Source of the DNA: Actinostola sp. cb2023
Taxonomy: Eukaryota > Cnidaria > Anthozoa > Actiniaria > Actinostolidae
Reading direction: 5' to 3'
DNA: 64,000 nt
Assembly (NCBI GenBank): GCA_033675265.1
Contig: JAUJYZ010000439.1
Coordinates: 379,501-443,500 of the forward strand
The notes below the pieces were generated by a model. The model saw only the letters and a program-made list of their open reading frames with translations, was not told where the DNA came from and did not search any database. Position 1 is the stretch's first letter, and the number at the start of each line of letters is the position of its first letter. This document shows positions 13,201-24,379 of this stretch, piece by piece. Made by a program: the position numbers and the translations under genes.

Positions 13201-15247
13201 GAATGACGTTTGAACCCATGCTGCAGAGAATCAAGGACAGCTGTATACCCGACGATGATGCTGTTGATAACAGACAATATATGGCTAGACAGACCAGTAC
13301 TACTCAAGATGATGAGATATTTGAAGCCATTGTATCCAACAAAGACATTGACATGGATGTGAGTTATTTATATATTTATATATTTTCCAATTTTCCATTT
13401 TTCCAAAAGGCAGGTGAAGAAACAATAGGACACAAAATCCCCTACAACTCTCTCCACCCAACCAAACCCCGAAAAAATCCAAACCAACCCCTATACACCC
13501 ATTAATAAAGTACAATCTACAAGAAAGATACAAACATACAAGAAAAATAAGTTTTAGGGCCACACGTATGTAAAAATAACCGTCAAAAATCAAATCAAAA
13601 GTCACCATTGTGCTTTGCACTGATAAAAACGCACGCCCTTCAAACCTTGGTAATGAAACAACTATCATCATCATATCATCATCATCATATCATTATCATC
13701 ATCATATCATCATCATACAGTATCATATCATTATCATCATATCATTATCATCATACAGTATCATATCATTATCATCATATCATTATCATCATACACACAC
13801 ACATTCATTCACAATCGCTTTTGTTGGGGTTGCTGACAAGAGTGACAGAGTTACATGCATCAGCATCATAAGAAATCATTCTGTGCACATTCTAAGATGG
13901 TGTTCTTCTGGGATCAGTTCTATGCCCACTCTCTCATTCATGGTGAAATCCTGATACAAATAATAGTATTCTAGTGGAATACCCATCAAATGATATCCGT
14001 TATTTGCTTCCATTTGTACTCTTAGCTTTTAGGGTCACTCCCCTCTTGTAGTAACATCACAACATCTAATAACATCCTTTTTTCTGTGTAAAATAGCGTC
14101 GAGTTCGCGTGATGTTTGCTGAACAAGGCTTCTTCTCGTGGGGTCGTGCATTGACGGCCATCAAACTTATTGACATGGAATTCACCGTGTCTAACTCTAT
14201 CGAAGCAGCCAAAGTTAATGGTGACGTAGAAAGGTCAATCAAGTTTTTGCAACGAGAATGCATCTTATGCTTTGAGACAAAACCAGAGAGCCATGTAAGT
14301 TTCACTGAAAAACATACTAGATGATAGTGATGATGATGATAGTAATATCCTGACAATGTTGATTTTGATGATGATGAAGAAGAAGATGATGATGATGGTG
14401 ATGATGATGATGATCATATCATGAAAATGATGATGATGATAGTGATGATGATGATGATAGACATAGACATACGTTTATTTATACATGGTAGAAAATGAAT
14501 GATTAGATGATGATGATGGTGATGATGATTAGATGATGATGATTAGATATGGTTTCAGTGATATGATGATCACAGTGATGTTATTTACTAACAGTGATGA
14601 TAAATCTACAGGTGTGTTCCCAAACTACCGCAGTGTAACTCGGTTATTTCAATGTTTGCCGCAGCTATTCATTCCCTTGAAAGCCAAGAAATGGCTGCTG
14701 TCCCTGCTACTTATGAACTTGTCCCTTGTTATTCAAAACTTAACAAAAACGTAAACCATGGTGCTAACGTTGATTATATTAATTAGTTTTCCATGTGTTA
14801 TACTTTGATGATGAATTTTTCTTTAGATGGTAACCATGCTACACTGCCAGTGCCGCATCTGTACGCCATGTGTGACTGGTTTCTTTGAAAACTACATCCA
14901 TGACCAGAATATCATGAAACTCGTCTGTCCTGCGTGCGATGAACCCAAGAACCTAGAGGACGATGCTGTTGCTAATGAGTACTTCAATAATCTGGACATT
15001 GTGGTAAGAAACAATTGACAGCATGCACAACCACAACACTAATAACAACAATAAAAACAACAGTAAAAAACAGAAACAACAGCAACATCGACAAACAACA
15101 ATAACAACAACAGCAGCAACAACCACAACACTAATAATAACAATAACCACAACAAAAACAACTGTAAAAATAACAGAAACAACAGCAACATCTACAAACA
15201 ACGATAAAACAACAACTAAAAATACTAATAACAATAATAATAATAAC

Positions 15248-15278
<31 letters not shown>

Positions 15279-18200
15279 TCAACAACAACAATAATAAGTA
15301 CATTTTAACAGTAACAAACACGGTCGCATACATATTTACTGAAATTTTCGTTGTAATCTATGTAATGATTTCAGATTCGTCGTTATGTCGACCCTGAAAT
15401 ACACGACTTATTTCAACGAAAGTTACGTGACCGAACGCTGATGAAGGAACCTAACTTCAGATGGTGCTCTCACGTGAGTATGACCTTTAATTTATATACT
15501 TATGTGTATTCTTGTTGTTCTTTTATCTGATGCCGACTGCGTACTTTGTAGTATTCGTCATGGTTTATTAACTGGTGCACTGCATACTTTATAGTGTTCA
15601 TCTGGGTTTATTAACGAACAACCTGAGGTTCTTAAAATGGCTTGCCCGCACTGTAGGAAGTACACGTGCTATCAGTGTAAAAAACAGGTACATGACAAAC
15701 ATTATATTATGATGTTGATGGATGCTGTGATAGTGATTATAAAAATGTTGATGATGATGGTTGTACCGGCTGGTTCTATGATTGGTGATGGTGATGATAG
15801 TAATGATGATTGTGATTGATGGTGATTATGATGGATAGTAATGATGATGATGGTGATGATAGTACTGATGATTGTGATTGATGGTGACTATGATTAATGT
15901 ATAAACTGGGATGAATTAGATGAAATATTGAATGATCCTAGTGATGATGTTGATTGTGATGATAATGAACGATCCTAGGTAGTGATGATGATGTTGATAA
16001 TAATGAATGATCCTAGGTAGTGATGATGATGACGATAATGGATGATCCTAGTGATGATGATGATTATAATAATAATGGAGGATATGATACTTGATGAAAG
16101 TGATAGACAAAGAAAACAACCGGCTTCAAGAAATGTCAATGTTTTTGTTTCAGTGGGAGGACCAACACGAAGGTATATCCTGTGAACGCTTCGCAGCCTG
16201 GAAGGAAGCCAACGATCCTGAGGCTCAAGCTAATGGCCTTGCAGCACATTTGAAGCAAAATGGCATCGGTAATAACTCCTTTTTAACTCGTGGATTTGCA
16301 TAGCATCCATGTTATTGGGATGAAATGGGGGAAAATGGTCACTCACTCACTCCAACATTGTAAACTCTCGTGTATTGCATTCAAAACCTTTTTTTCTCAT
16401 GTCTTGTTTTTATTTGGTTTCCTATTTCACACTCAAACCATTTCCAATCCACGAGTTTACCATTGCGCACCTTTGATTCTGATTCTGATTTTGATAATAA
16501 TAAAAATGATAGTTAGAGGTACTAAAGCAAATGCGGCCGTGAGCTACTGGGTGTAACCGTGTGTGTTTAGAGTCGTTTTCGTATGAGTGGGAAGTAGTTA
16601 CGGTACGGTTCGTGCCGTGCGGTGACCGTATCACGCCATCGTCGTGCGGTATCCAAGCATTCTGATTGGTTGAGCAATGATTTCGCGCGCTGTGATTGGT
16701 TGAATACAATGTCTTCGATTCCGTACCGTGACCGTAACTCCGTACCGTAGGCTTCCCACTCATACGAAAACGACTCTATTAGCCTGAGCTTTCATTGGGC
16801 ACCGACATCATCAGGGGCAATGTGGAAAGTGATTGTAATCTTGAACGATGATGGTGGTGGTGATGATACACATTGTGATGGTGATTGTAATGATTTATTA
16901 TTGTCATAAATAAAATCTGTTCGATTTCAGAATGTGCAAACTGCAAGTTTCGTTATGACCTGGCTAAAGGAGGTTGTATGCATTTTAAGTGTGTACAGTG
17001 TAGCCACGAGTTTTGCAGCGGATGCTACAAGCCGTTCAGGCGTACTCAAGTACGTACCATGGGTATTGGAAGTAATAAATGAGTGTATGAATGAACGGCA
17101 TGAATGAATGGGACGAATGAATGAACGGAATAAATGAACAGAATGGATGAATGAACGGAATGGATGAATGAATGGAACGAATGCACAATAAATGAATGGA
17201 ATGAATGAACGTAATGAATGAAAGGAACGAATGAATGAAAGGAATGGAATGAATGAAAGGATTGAATGAACGGGATGAATGAATGAGCGAAATAAATGAA
17301 CGGAATGAATGAACAGAATAAATGAACAGAATGAACGAAAGGAATGAATGAATGAAAGGAATGAATGAATGGGCAAAATAACAAATAAATGAACAATTTC
17401 TCAGTTTTCCAGTTATGATAACTCTAGTTTATTTTCAGCATTGTCCTGAATCACCGAACTGCGCAGTGCGTGGTCTTCACGCCCATCATCCAAGGGACTG
17501 CCTCTTCTATCTTCGTGACAGAGATCCTGACGAGTTAAAAAAGCTTCTCGATGAGCACAATGTGGAGTACAATACTGAACCTCCACAAAGACAAGCCATA
17601 GGTAGGAATTTGTTTGCCGGTGCTATGACTGTATACTGTTGACCAGTCAGAGGTGAAACAAAGTTATCTCAGAAAATATATTCAATGCATTATTAGAAGA
17701 TCTTTTGAAAATTGTAGCAACACAGAGGAATCTGTGCGTTTCTTTTTAAAGAGTCTATTATGTAGTTTATTGATTCCTGTATTGACATTCATTGGCAAGT
17801 CTGCCCATTGTTTGTTTATCTGTGTGTAGGTTGTTTATTTGACGACCATTGTTTCTACTGAACACGTGACCTTTTCTGTTGCTATGAACAGCCATTGTTT
17901 CCTACTTACACGTGACCTTTTCCGTTGCTATGAACAACCATTGTTTCCTACTTACACGTAACCTTTTCTGTTGCTATGCACAACCATTGTTTCCTACTTA
18001 CACGTGACCTTTTCCGTTGCTATGCACAACCATTGTTTCCTACTTACACGTAACCTTTTCTGTTGCTATGCACAACCATTGTTTCCTACTTACACGTGAC
18101 CTTTTCCGTTGCTATGAACAACCATTCCTACTTACACGTAACCTTTTCTGTTGCTATGGTACCAGGTGGTGATGACGATGAAGAGGTGCAAGGTGCTGCT

Positions 18201-19305
18201 GCTGCTGCAAACACTGGACGCTGTAAAGTCATGGAGCAGAAAGAAGGAGCTGGCTCAAAAGATGTCGAGTGTGGTTGGGAGACTGCTGATGGCTATGCTG
18301 GACTTTGTAGGTTAGTCTATTAACAGACTAAACGTTGTCAAACCCTTCTACTTTCCTCTCTTTGTGTGTATGTGATTATTATACAGTCATCGCCCTCCCA
18401 GGCCCTCCCCCCATTGTTTATGACGTGGTATCATTTCACTTCATCTCCAAGCTGGAGGTCTGATTACCACTACAGCCATGTCAGTGGGCTCGCGGTCCAG
18501 AAGACTCTGGATAGCAGGCCTTCGTAAATTAGCCTACCAGTTAGTAGTTGTTGAAGTTTCTTTGATTCTAAATCATTTTCATAATTTCCTCTAGACTCCA
18601 TTTTATTGAGTACCTTGTAGAGCGAATCAATTCAAGCCTGATTGATCCAGTGGGAATATTTACCACAGGCGGCTTACAAGCCGTGCTGAGAAGAAACGAT
18701 TTAGAGCCACCAGCAAAAGCAGCTAGAGAGAAAGACGCTGATTACCATAACCGTATTGTACAGGTAGGATAGGATATCTCTCCTTCCCTCCCTCCTTCCT
18801 CCCTTGCTTCCTCGCTTCCTCCCTCCCTCCCTCCCTCCATCACTCCTTCCATCCTTCATTCTTTCCCTCCTTCCTTCATTGCTTACGGCTTGCTTCCTTC
18901 CTCCGTCACTCCTTTCTTCCCTCGCTCAGTTACTCCTTCCATCCTTCCTTCTTTCCCTCCTTGCTTCCTTCCATCCATCCGTCCATTCATAGTTCAAAAG
19001 GAATAGTTACTTTACCGTAATCAAGCCAAACATACTGGGCATCCACAACAATGCCTTTTCACTTACTTTAGTACGTCCAGGAAAAGCTTCCTTTACCTAG
19101 AAAATCACCGAGAAGACGAGTCTTAGGCGAAGAAGAACAACAACAGCCTGTAATGCAAGTGAATGACGTTCGTGTTGTTGATCTTGAGCAAGAAGACGGG
19201 CCATATCTGGATCACTGGGAATATGATCATAATTCCATAGATTATGATTCTGACATCGGCTACGATAATGATTCAGATGCTGAGCATGAGTCATACAATG
19301 GATAG
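5985..19305 (+). CDS. RNF31: E3 ubiquitin ligase RNF31/HOIP, catalytic subunit of the linear ubiquitin assembly complex (20 coding exons)
   Basis: HOIP is a cytosolic RBR ligase that makes Met1-linked ubiquitin chains for NF-kB and death signalling. Coding exons: 5985-6318, 6841-7067, 7392-7778, 8276-8685, 8764-9011, 9264-9446, 9690-10270, 10848-11150, 12498-12758, 13098-13358, 14097-14294, 14827-15003, 15375-15473, 15595-15687, 16154-16268, 16931-17049, 17439-17601, 18166-18310, 18595-18763, 19072-19305; all join in phase to 4707 nt (1568 residues; human 1072). Domains: PUB about 195-300; B-box-like zinc finger about 373-415; two RanBP2-type fingers near 621 and 748, the second ([18 protein letters not shown]) typically ubiquitin-binding; UBA region about 892-1115; RING1 about 1120-1175; IBR about 1210-1265; RING2 with catalytic Cys1308 (TGT at 16975-16977, GGCMHF); LDD to about 1490; then an acidic tail of about 40 residues absent from human HOIP. 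An in-frame stop at 5964 precedes the ATG; ATG 6006 is an alternative start. Confidence 0.95.
6535..6812. repeat. TGATGA-rich microsatellite stretches in RNF31 intron 1
   Basis: Imperfect (GATGAT)n at 6540-6620 and 6765-6805, separated by unique sequence. Non-coding. Confidence 0.8.
7132..7209. repeat. Poly-C tract of 78 nt in RNF31 intron 2
   Basis: C homopolymer broken by a single A at 7173. It begins 65 nt after the exon 2 donor and reads in frame as polyproline only by chance. Confidence 0.95.
10360..10636. mobile_element. TA-target MITE, CAGTGCGACTAC family, in RNF31 intron 7
   Basis: Imperfect inverted ends CAGTGCGACTACACTAACCA and TTGGTGTAGTTGCACTG are flanked by TA on both sides (10358-10359 and 10637-10638). 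277 bp, no ORF. A second family member lies at 30589-30735. Confidence 0.85.
11226..12129. mobile_element. 904-bp Tc1/mariner-type non-autonomous element in RNF31 intron 8
   Basis: Ends CAGTACCGATCGAAACTAAC and its exact inverse, flanked by TA (11224-11225 and 12130-12131). Repeats of CAAACGCAAAGCAAAC/GTTTGCGTTTGTTT lie inside both ends. The CAGT terminus and TA duplication are typical of Tc1/mariner. There is no transposase frame. Confidence 0.88.
12132..12415. repeat. CAT/CAC-rich low-complexity DNA, partly duplicated
   Basis: (ATC)n-rich DNA in which a block ending in TGACGTCATT is repeated (about 12180-12232 and 12310-12366). Intronic. Confidence 0.7.
12868..13060 (+). mobile_element. 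Decayed SINE-like copy in RNF31 intron 9
   Basis: Shares TTTTCCTCCCTCAGTAAAAA and CGAAC-AGTGAG with the better-preserved tRNA-headed copy on the other strand at 55868-56025. The head is too degraded to fold. Confidence 0.55.
13655..13800. repeat. (ATCATC)n microsatellite in RNF31 intron 10
   Basis: Alternating ATCATC/ATTATC units with CATACAGTATCATATC interruptions, ending in a short CA run. Confidence 0.85.
14320..14560. repeat. (GATGAT)n microsatellite in RNF31 intron 11
   Basis: Long imperfect GATGAT runs between exons 11 and 12. Confidence 0.85.
15040..15300. repeat. (AAC)n/(AAT)n microsatellite in RNF31 intron 12
   Basis: AACAAC-rich DNA with an internal duplication passes into an AATAAT run at about 15228-15278. 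Confidence 0.85.
15700..16090. repeat. (GATGAT)n-rich DNA in RNF31 intron 14
   Basis: Imperfect GATGAT repeats with a repeated unit containing GATCCTAGGTAGTGATGATG (about 15970-16060). Confidence 0.8.
16570..16776. mobile_element. TA-target MITE of the CGTTTTCGTATGA family in RNF31 intron 15
   Basis: GAGTCGTTTTCGTATGAGTG at the left is the inverse of the right end at 16757-16776, with TA on both sides (16568-16569 and 16777-16778). 207 bp. The interior has GTGCCGTG/CGGTACGG palindromes. Relatives at 34135-34470, 51968-52120 and 55249-55527. Confidence 0.9.
17080..17395. repeat. GAATGAATGAAC-type tandem repeats in RNF31 intron 16
   Basis: Imperfect repeats of 8-20 nt built from GAATGAATGGA/GAATGAACGGA fill most of the intron and stop about 45 nt before the exon 17 acceptor. 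Confidence 0.88.
17847..18160. repeat. 46-bp minisatellite, about 7 copies, running up to an RNF31 splice acceptor
   Basis: Unit CCATTGTTTCCTACTTACAC...CCTTTTC(C/T)GTTGCTATG, with copies starting near 17847, 17893, 17939, 17985, 18031, 18077 and 18122. The last copy ends in the pyrimidine tract and GTTGCTATGGTACCAG that forms the acceptor of the exon at 18166. Confidence 0.9.
18775..18990. repeat. (CCTT)n/(CCCT)n pyrimidine tract in RNF31 intron 19
   Basis: Strand-asymmetric pyrimidine-rich repeats starting 12 nt after the donor of the exon ending at 18763. Confidence 0.88.
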
Positions 19306-19719
19306 TGACAGTAATTATATCTAGGTATAACAGTCGTCTCCTTCGCAAAAACGGCTGCGAAAACGGTATAACAGAGGCACGCAATGAGTAGAGAGGGATA
19401 ATTTACATTTTTATTACTTTTTTAAAACATTAGTAGCACGAGCGAGCGTTTTCGCTCACTAGTGGTGGAATCGTCGGCGAACGCTCAGCCTATTGGAAAC
19501 TGAAATAGAAGCATATGTAAAAGATAGAGATGGATTCTGATATGTCCTTCACAACGCCTATTTGTAGATACTTAGTACCAAATGTAATGATATTGTAATA
19601 TAGACATAAGAAATAAGCTGGCATTTTATATGGCATTAGCATTATTATTATTATTTTGAATTATTATAATATTAGTAGTAGTAGATATGTGGGACGGAAG
19701 TAGGGAGCTGGTAGGAGCT

Positions 19720-20845
19720 TAGACATGCCTTGCCTTGACCTACCGGGTTTAGACGCACCGATATCTTTAGGAACCCGATGAGCCGATATTATTAAGTAGC
19801 ACGTTCATGTTTAAAAGAGTTTTGTGCTCAATTATGACACGTGATTAAATAAACTACTGCTACTACTACTACTACATAGGGGGTTAGATGCCCCGATGTT
19901 TCAGTTTAGGAAACCCGATAGCCATGTGAGCCGGTAATGGCGTGGTATATTAAGGTTTTGTATTGACCCACCGGGTTTAGACGCCCCGGTGTTTGTTTAG
20001 GAACCCGGTAGCCTTATGAGCCGGTAATGGCTAGGTATTAGTAAGGTTTTATATAGACCCACCGGGTTTAGACGCCCTGGTGTGTGTTTAGGAACCCAGT
20101 AGCCTTATGAGCCGGTAATGGCGTGGTATTAGTAAGGTTTTATATAGACCCACCGGGTTTAGACGCCTCGGTGTTTGTTTAGGAACCCGGTAGCCTTATG
20201 AGCCGGTAATGGCTAGGTATTAGTAAGGTTTTATATAGACCCACCGGGTTTAGACGCCCTGGTGTGTGTTTAGGAACCCGGTAGCCTTATGAGCCGGTAA
20301 TGGCGTGGTATATTAGTAAGGTTTTATATAGACCCACCGGGTTTAGACGCCCCGGTGTTTGTTTAGGAACCCAGTAGCCTTATGAGCCGGTAATGGCGTG
20401 GTATTAGTAAGGTTTTATATAGACCCACCGGGTTTAGACGCCCCGGTGTTTGTTTAGGAACCCAGTAGCCTTATGAGCCGGTAATGGCGTGGTATTAGTA
20501 AGGTTTTATATAGACCCACCGGGTTTAGACGCCCCGGTGTTTGTTTAGGAACCCAGTAGCCTTATGAGCCGGTAATGGCGTGGTATTAATAAGGTTTTAT
20601 ATAGACCCACCGGGTTTAGACGCCCCGGTGTTTGTTTAGGAACCCAGTAGCCTTATGAGCCGGTAATGGCGTGGTATTAGTAAGGTTTTATATAGACCCA
20701 CCGGGTTTAGATGCCCTGGTGTGTGTTTAGGAACCCGGTAGCCTTATTAGCCGGTAATAGCGTGGTATTAAGGTTTTGTATTGACCCACCGTTTAGACGC
20801 ACCGGTATATCCTTATTAGCCGGTAATGGCGTGGCGTGGTCATTT
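19720..20845. repeat. 91-bp satellite array, about 12 copies, downstream of RNF31
   Basis: The marker GACCCACCGGGTTTAGACGC recurs at 19965, 20056, 20147, 20238, 20331, 20422, 20513, 20604, 20695 and 20783, with two more diverged copies near 19735 and 19885. Spacing is 91 bp except one of 93. Central copies are almost identical and edge copies are diverged, as expected for unequal exchange. Each unit has the small palindrome ACCGGG...CCCCGGT. No ORF. Confidence 0.95.
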
Positions 20846-21300
20846 CATTAGTAGAGTTGTGCATATTGTGATTGCATATTTGCAACCACTTGATTTATAG
20901 ATATAATAGTAAGATAAACGAGGTGACACTACAATTTAAATAGATATAACTATTTCAAAACGACTTGTTAATGGCCGATCTGAAATAGATGTACTGAGAC
21001 AGAGGAATTAGGGGGATCAACTGAGAGTTCATTTTCTAATAACTGATCAATATAATATATACCTATACCGGGTGAAGAAGTAATCACATCGGTCTCCCAT
21101 AATTCATATCGGTCACAGATCACCCGATACCAATGTTTATGGAAAAGGTGTATACGAGCTGCCAAGTCAGTATCTTATGTATATTTGCTGTTTAACAACT
21201 AGACGTATTTTAAAAGATGCAAACAGTTTGCGACTCGACGAAACGCGACCCCCTAGACTTTGAGTTTGTACATCATACTTCGATGATTCACATGTGATTA

Positions 21301-21478
21301 CAGGGCCGTAGCCGCCAGTACGGTTGGTCCAGTTTCAACCCGACCACTTTTCGAATCAAACAGTTTCAATTTATTTACATTTTTAATTATTTGGAAATTT
21401 TTTATGAAAAACAAAGTTTCAAAACTGGACCACTCAAAAACTGACCGGACCACTCAAAACCTGGCGGCTACTGCCCTG
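21301..21478. mobile_element. 178-bp inverted-repeat element with CAGGGCCGTAGCCGCCA ends
   Basis: The left end CAGGGCCGTAGCCGCCA is mirrored by TGGCGGCTACTGCCCTG with one mismatch. The CAGGG terminus suggests hAT, but the flanking 8-mers do not match, so the assignment is tentative. Confidence 0.6.
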
Positions 21479-21890
21479 GATTGATACTATGCAGGAGCCC
21501 ATGGCATAACTTATTAATTCAATGTACTTGTATTCCTTGCAAATAAACATCCACTGATCTTACGTGAACATGATTATATGCACCTGGGTGAGGGGGGAGG
21601 GGGTGGGTGACAAACCACTATCTGAATTAGACATCACAGTGTGGACACTCGAATCGTGAACACTTCGAGTTTTTTTCGAACTTTCTTTTTACAATAACAG
21701 AGCGAAATCTCGCAATCTGATTGGCTCTCAGCCGTTGTCAATAAGAGTACAGACACATAGAATGACGAATCGTCGTGATTCCACTGGAGTTTTGAACATT
21801 TTATGACGTCAAGTGTGTGTCAATAAGAGTACAAACAACTCAAAACCATCTTCAATTTGTTAAATAGAGGATATCTAAAGTTATGGCTTT

Positions 21891-22264
21891 GCGCGGGCGG
21901 GGCCGAAATCTTCACCCTGTACGTAAACCGATTCGATGTCTCAGTTTCTTAGAATGTCTCGGGAGAATCGTCCCATTATTTCTGTTTTTCTTTTTCTTTT
22001 TTCGAGTTTTCTTTTTCGTCTTTCCTTTGATACGGGAGAGGTGGGACCGTGACCAAAACCAAGGAGCCAAAGGTCTGGAGTTCGAGTCTCACAGGAGTCG
22101 ACCTTTTTTCTTTTTCAAGTTCTTTCTTTTTTTTTAGCGCGTTTCCCTTGTCCTTTTCTTTTAGTTTTATTGTTTTCATTTTTATAGGATTTCTCTTTGA
22201 GATATTTTGAAACTTAAAAGTTTTGATTTTGACAAGACAATGCACAGGAATCCCAATAATATAT
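21891..22264 (+). mobile_element. SINE-like element, copy 1
   Basis: Closely similar to 23062-23450 from GCGCGGGCGGGGCCGAAATC to GCACAGGAATCCCAATAATA. It contains GGAGTTCGAGTCTCAC, which fits a Pol III B box, and pyrimidine-rich stretches. No protein is credible. Confidence 0.75.
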
Positions 22265-22329
22265 GTATGCAAAGATTTCACTAAATAAATTGAAAACAAA
22301 TCTTTAAAGAAGATTTTCGCCATTGCTGT

Positions 22330-22800
22330 CTGGTCGAGCATTATAGGATTTTAAAACGATATCTTGACCGTAAGATCTGATTACATCTAGGATCATTCAA
22401 ACAAGTACGAGAATACGAGTATAAAACGTAGCCACAGTAGCCGCGATCGCCGCGAGAACAGCCGCGCGTACACAGTTTTCCTTGACGAATATCTTTGACA
22501 AGTTTCGTTGTTCGGTCAAGAAGTTTTCTTTAATTGACAATTTTCTATTGACAAGGTTTTCTTGCTCGTGTAGATGATGAACAAGTTTTCCTTGAATAAC
22601 TTTTCAATTATATAAACCTAAGCCAGAGATTAAAACACAGCACAAGCAACGAGTAAGAAAGAAGGAACAACTGATAAAGTTCTACATTTTGTAAGCGTTC
22701 AACCACTTCAGTTCTCTGTCATTAATAAATACTCGACTGAATAAAGCCACACGAGACTTTCCTCGTACTGTATTTATTTTGGCCCGGTTCACGCTTATTA
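22330..22800 (+). other. Possible solo LTR between two SINE-like copies
   Basis: About 470 bp of non-repetitive AT-rich DNA with a TATATAAACC box near 22611 and AATAAAG near 22741, followed by a short T-rich region. TATA plus polyadenylation signal at this spacing resembles an LTR. I could not define its ends or a target duplication, so this is weak. Confidence 0.25.
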
Positions 22801-23061
22801 ATGTATGCATCTATGTATTGATTTTAACACTGTCCCCGCGGACTGTTGTTAATTGCAAACCTTATTCACGTGACTTCCCTGAGGACTCAGCACTACGTAT
22901 TAGCATATGAATGAAGCTTCGCCGAATAGACTACATAAATCACACCTAATATAATATGAGTGACTAGATGGAGCAATGGTCTAATAGGGTTTATAGGGGC
23001 CGGATATCCCCTCCCTCACTGGCCTTTTGGTTAGGACCTAGTTTTATGTAGCACCGGGATA

Positions 23062-23450
23062 GCGCGGGCGGGGCCGAAATCTTCACCCTATACGTAAACC
23101 GATTCAATGTCTCAGCTTCTTAGAATGTCTCGGGAGAATCGTCCCATTATTTCTTTTTTCTTTTTCTTTTTTCGAGTTTTCTTTTTCGTCTTTCCTTTGA
23201 TACGGGAGAGGTGGGACCGTAACCAAAACCAAGGAGCCAAAGGTCTGGAGTTCGAGTCTCACAGGATTCGATATATTTTTTCTGTGTTTTTTTTCCTTCT
23301 TTTTTACTCGCGTTTCATTTTCTCTCTTTTCTCTTGTCCTTTCCTTTTAGTTTTAATGTTTTGATTTTTATCGGATTTGTCTTTGAGATATTTTGAAATA
23401 AAAAGGTTTTGCTTATTTTGAGGCAATGCACAGGAATCCCAATAATATAT
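23062..23450 (+). mobile_element. SINE-like element, copy 2
   Basis: Second copy of the 21891-22264 element, with the same head, GGAGTTCGAGTCTCAC B-box-like motif and GCACAGGAATCCCAATAATA tail. Confidence 0.75.
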
Positions 23451-23699
23451 CAAAATTCTCTATGAAGAATGGCGCGACCACTGAACACTGTTTTAGTCAC
23501 GCTGCGATGTTTATAATAGGTCCAAGGTTTTAGCAGTATTTTCTGAAATAGGTCCCCTATGCGCATAGTTCTTTGGCCAAAATCTAAGGATTTTAATTTT
23601 TGGTACTTCTTCATCAATCATCGATTTTATATGGGAAACGAGCGACAGAATATACAATATACCCTGGGTTCGGCTAGGACACTCTAAGACCTTGCCGTT

Positions 23700-24195
23700 T
23701 CTTGGTTTTCACATGACGTCATCAAAAAGCTAAAATCCAAACTATTCACCTCACAAAACTGTTTGTTGGATATGTTGTTTATATCGTTATAAGAAAATTC
23801 TTACCAAAATAATTTTGTAATTTAGATGTTTGGTTTTCGTTTTATTGCGAGTCAAATTCTGTCACGCAATACAGTCACGCATTTTCAAAAGCCATAGAAA
23901 TAGGAAAATTCGTTTGAAATAATACGATTTTAACTTAGTAGATGATGGGTAACTTTATTTTGATGAAAATAGCTATTGAAAACTTGAAGTATTTGCAATT
24001 AAACATGATTTTCAGTCTTCGTGATTTGGTCGCCATGTTGGTGTCGCATCGAGCGGACCCATACATTTTAACTAAATTATGAGCATAAGCGATCGCTCAT
24101 ATCTTCGAAACTAAAACTTCTTTTAACTAAAACTTCGGCTGAGATATATGGTTTTGGCTGCTCTTTCGGCCTATGAAGGTTTTGTCCTGGGAAAA
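23700..24195 (+). mobile_element. Interspersed MITE-like element, copy 2, upstream of the GH13 gene
   Basis: Inverse match to 5124-5676, from GGTTTTCACATGACGTCATC through ACCCATACATTTTAACTAAA to GGCCTATGAAGGTTTTGTCC. It ends about 185 bp before the ATG of the GH13 gene, so it may form part of that promoter or 5' leader. The adjacent 23640-23690 has a fragment (AACGAGCGACAGAATATAC) related to the MITE at 52268-52558. Confidence 0.7.
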
Positions 24196-24379
24196 TTTTC
24201 GAGAAGCCCTTGGGCTGCCTGTGCCAGCATGGTGCGTAACGCCTGGCTAATATCAACTTCTGCTTCAGCTCCTGCTTTTGAATGCAGCACTGATACGGAA
24301 GAGTTTTCAAGAACAATACTGCTTCAGAAGTGCTGCATTTTCTCATAAACAAGATTGTCTATCTTAGTTTGTTTGTAAG

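Noticed and set aside
14953..15397. Leucine-rich or asparagine-rich frames
   Set aside because: Products of AAC/AAT microsatellites between RNF31 exons.
16927..17396. Phe/His/Ser-rich minus-strand frames
   Set aside because: Translations of the GAATGAATG tandem repeats in an RNF31 intron.
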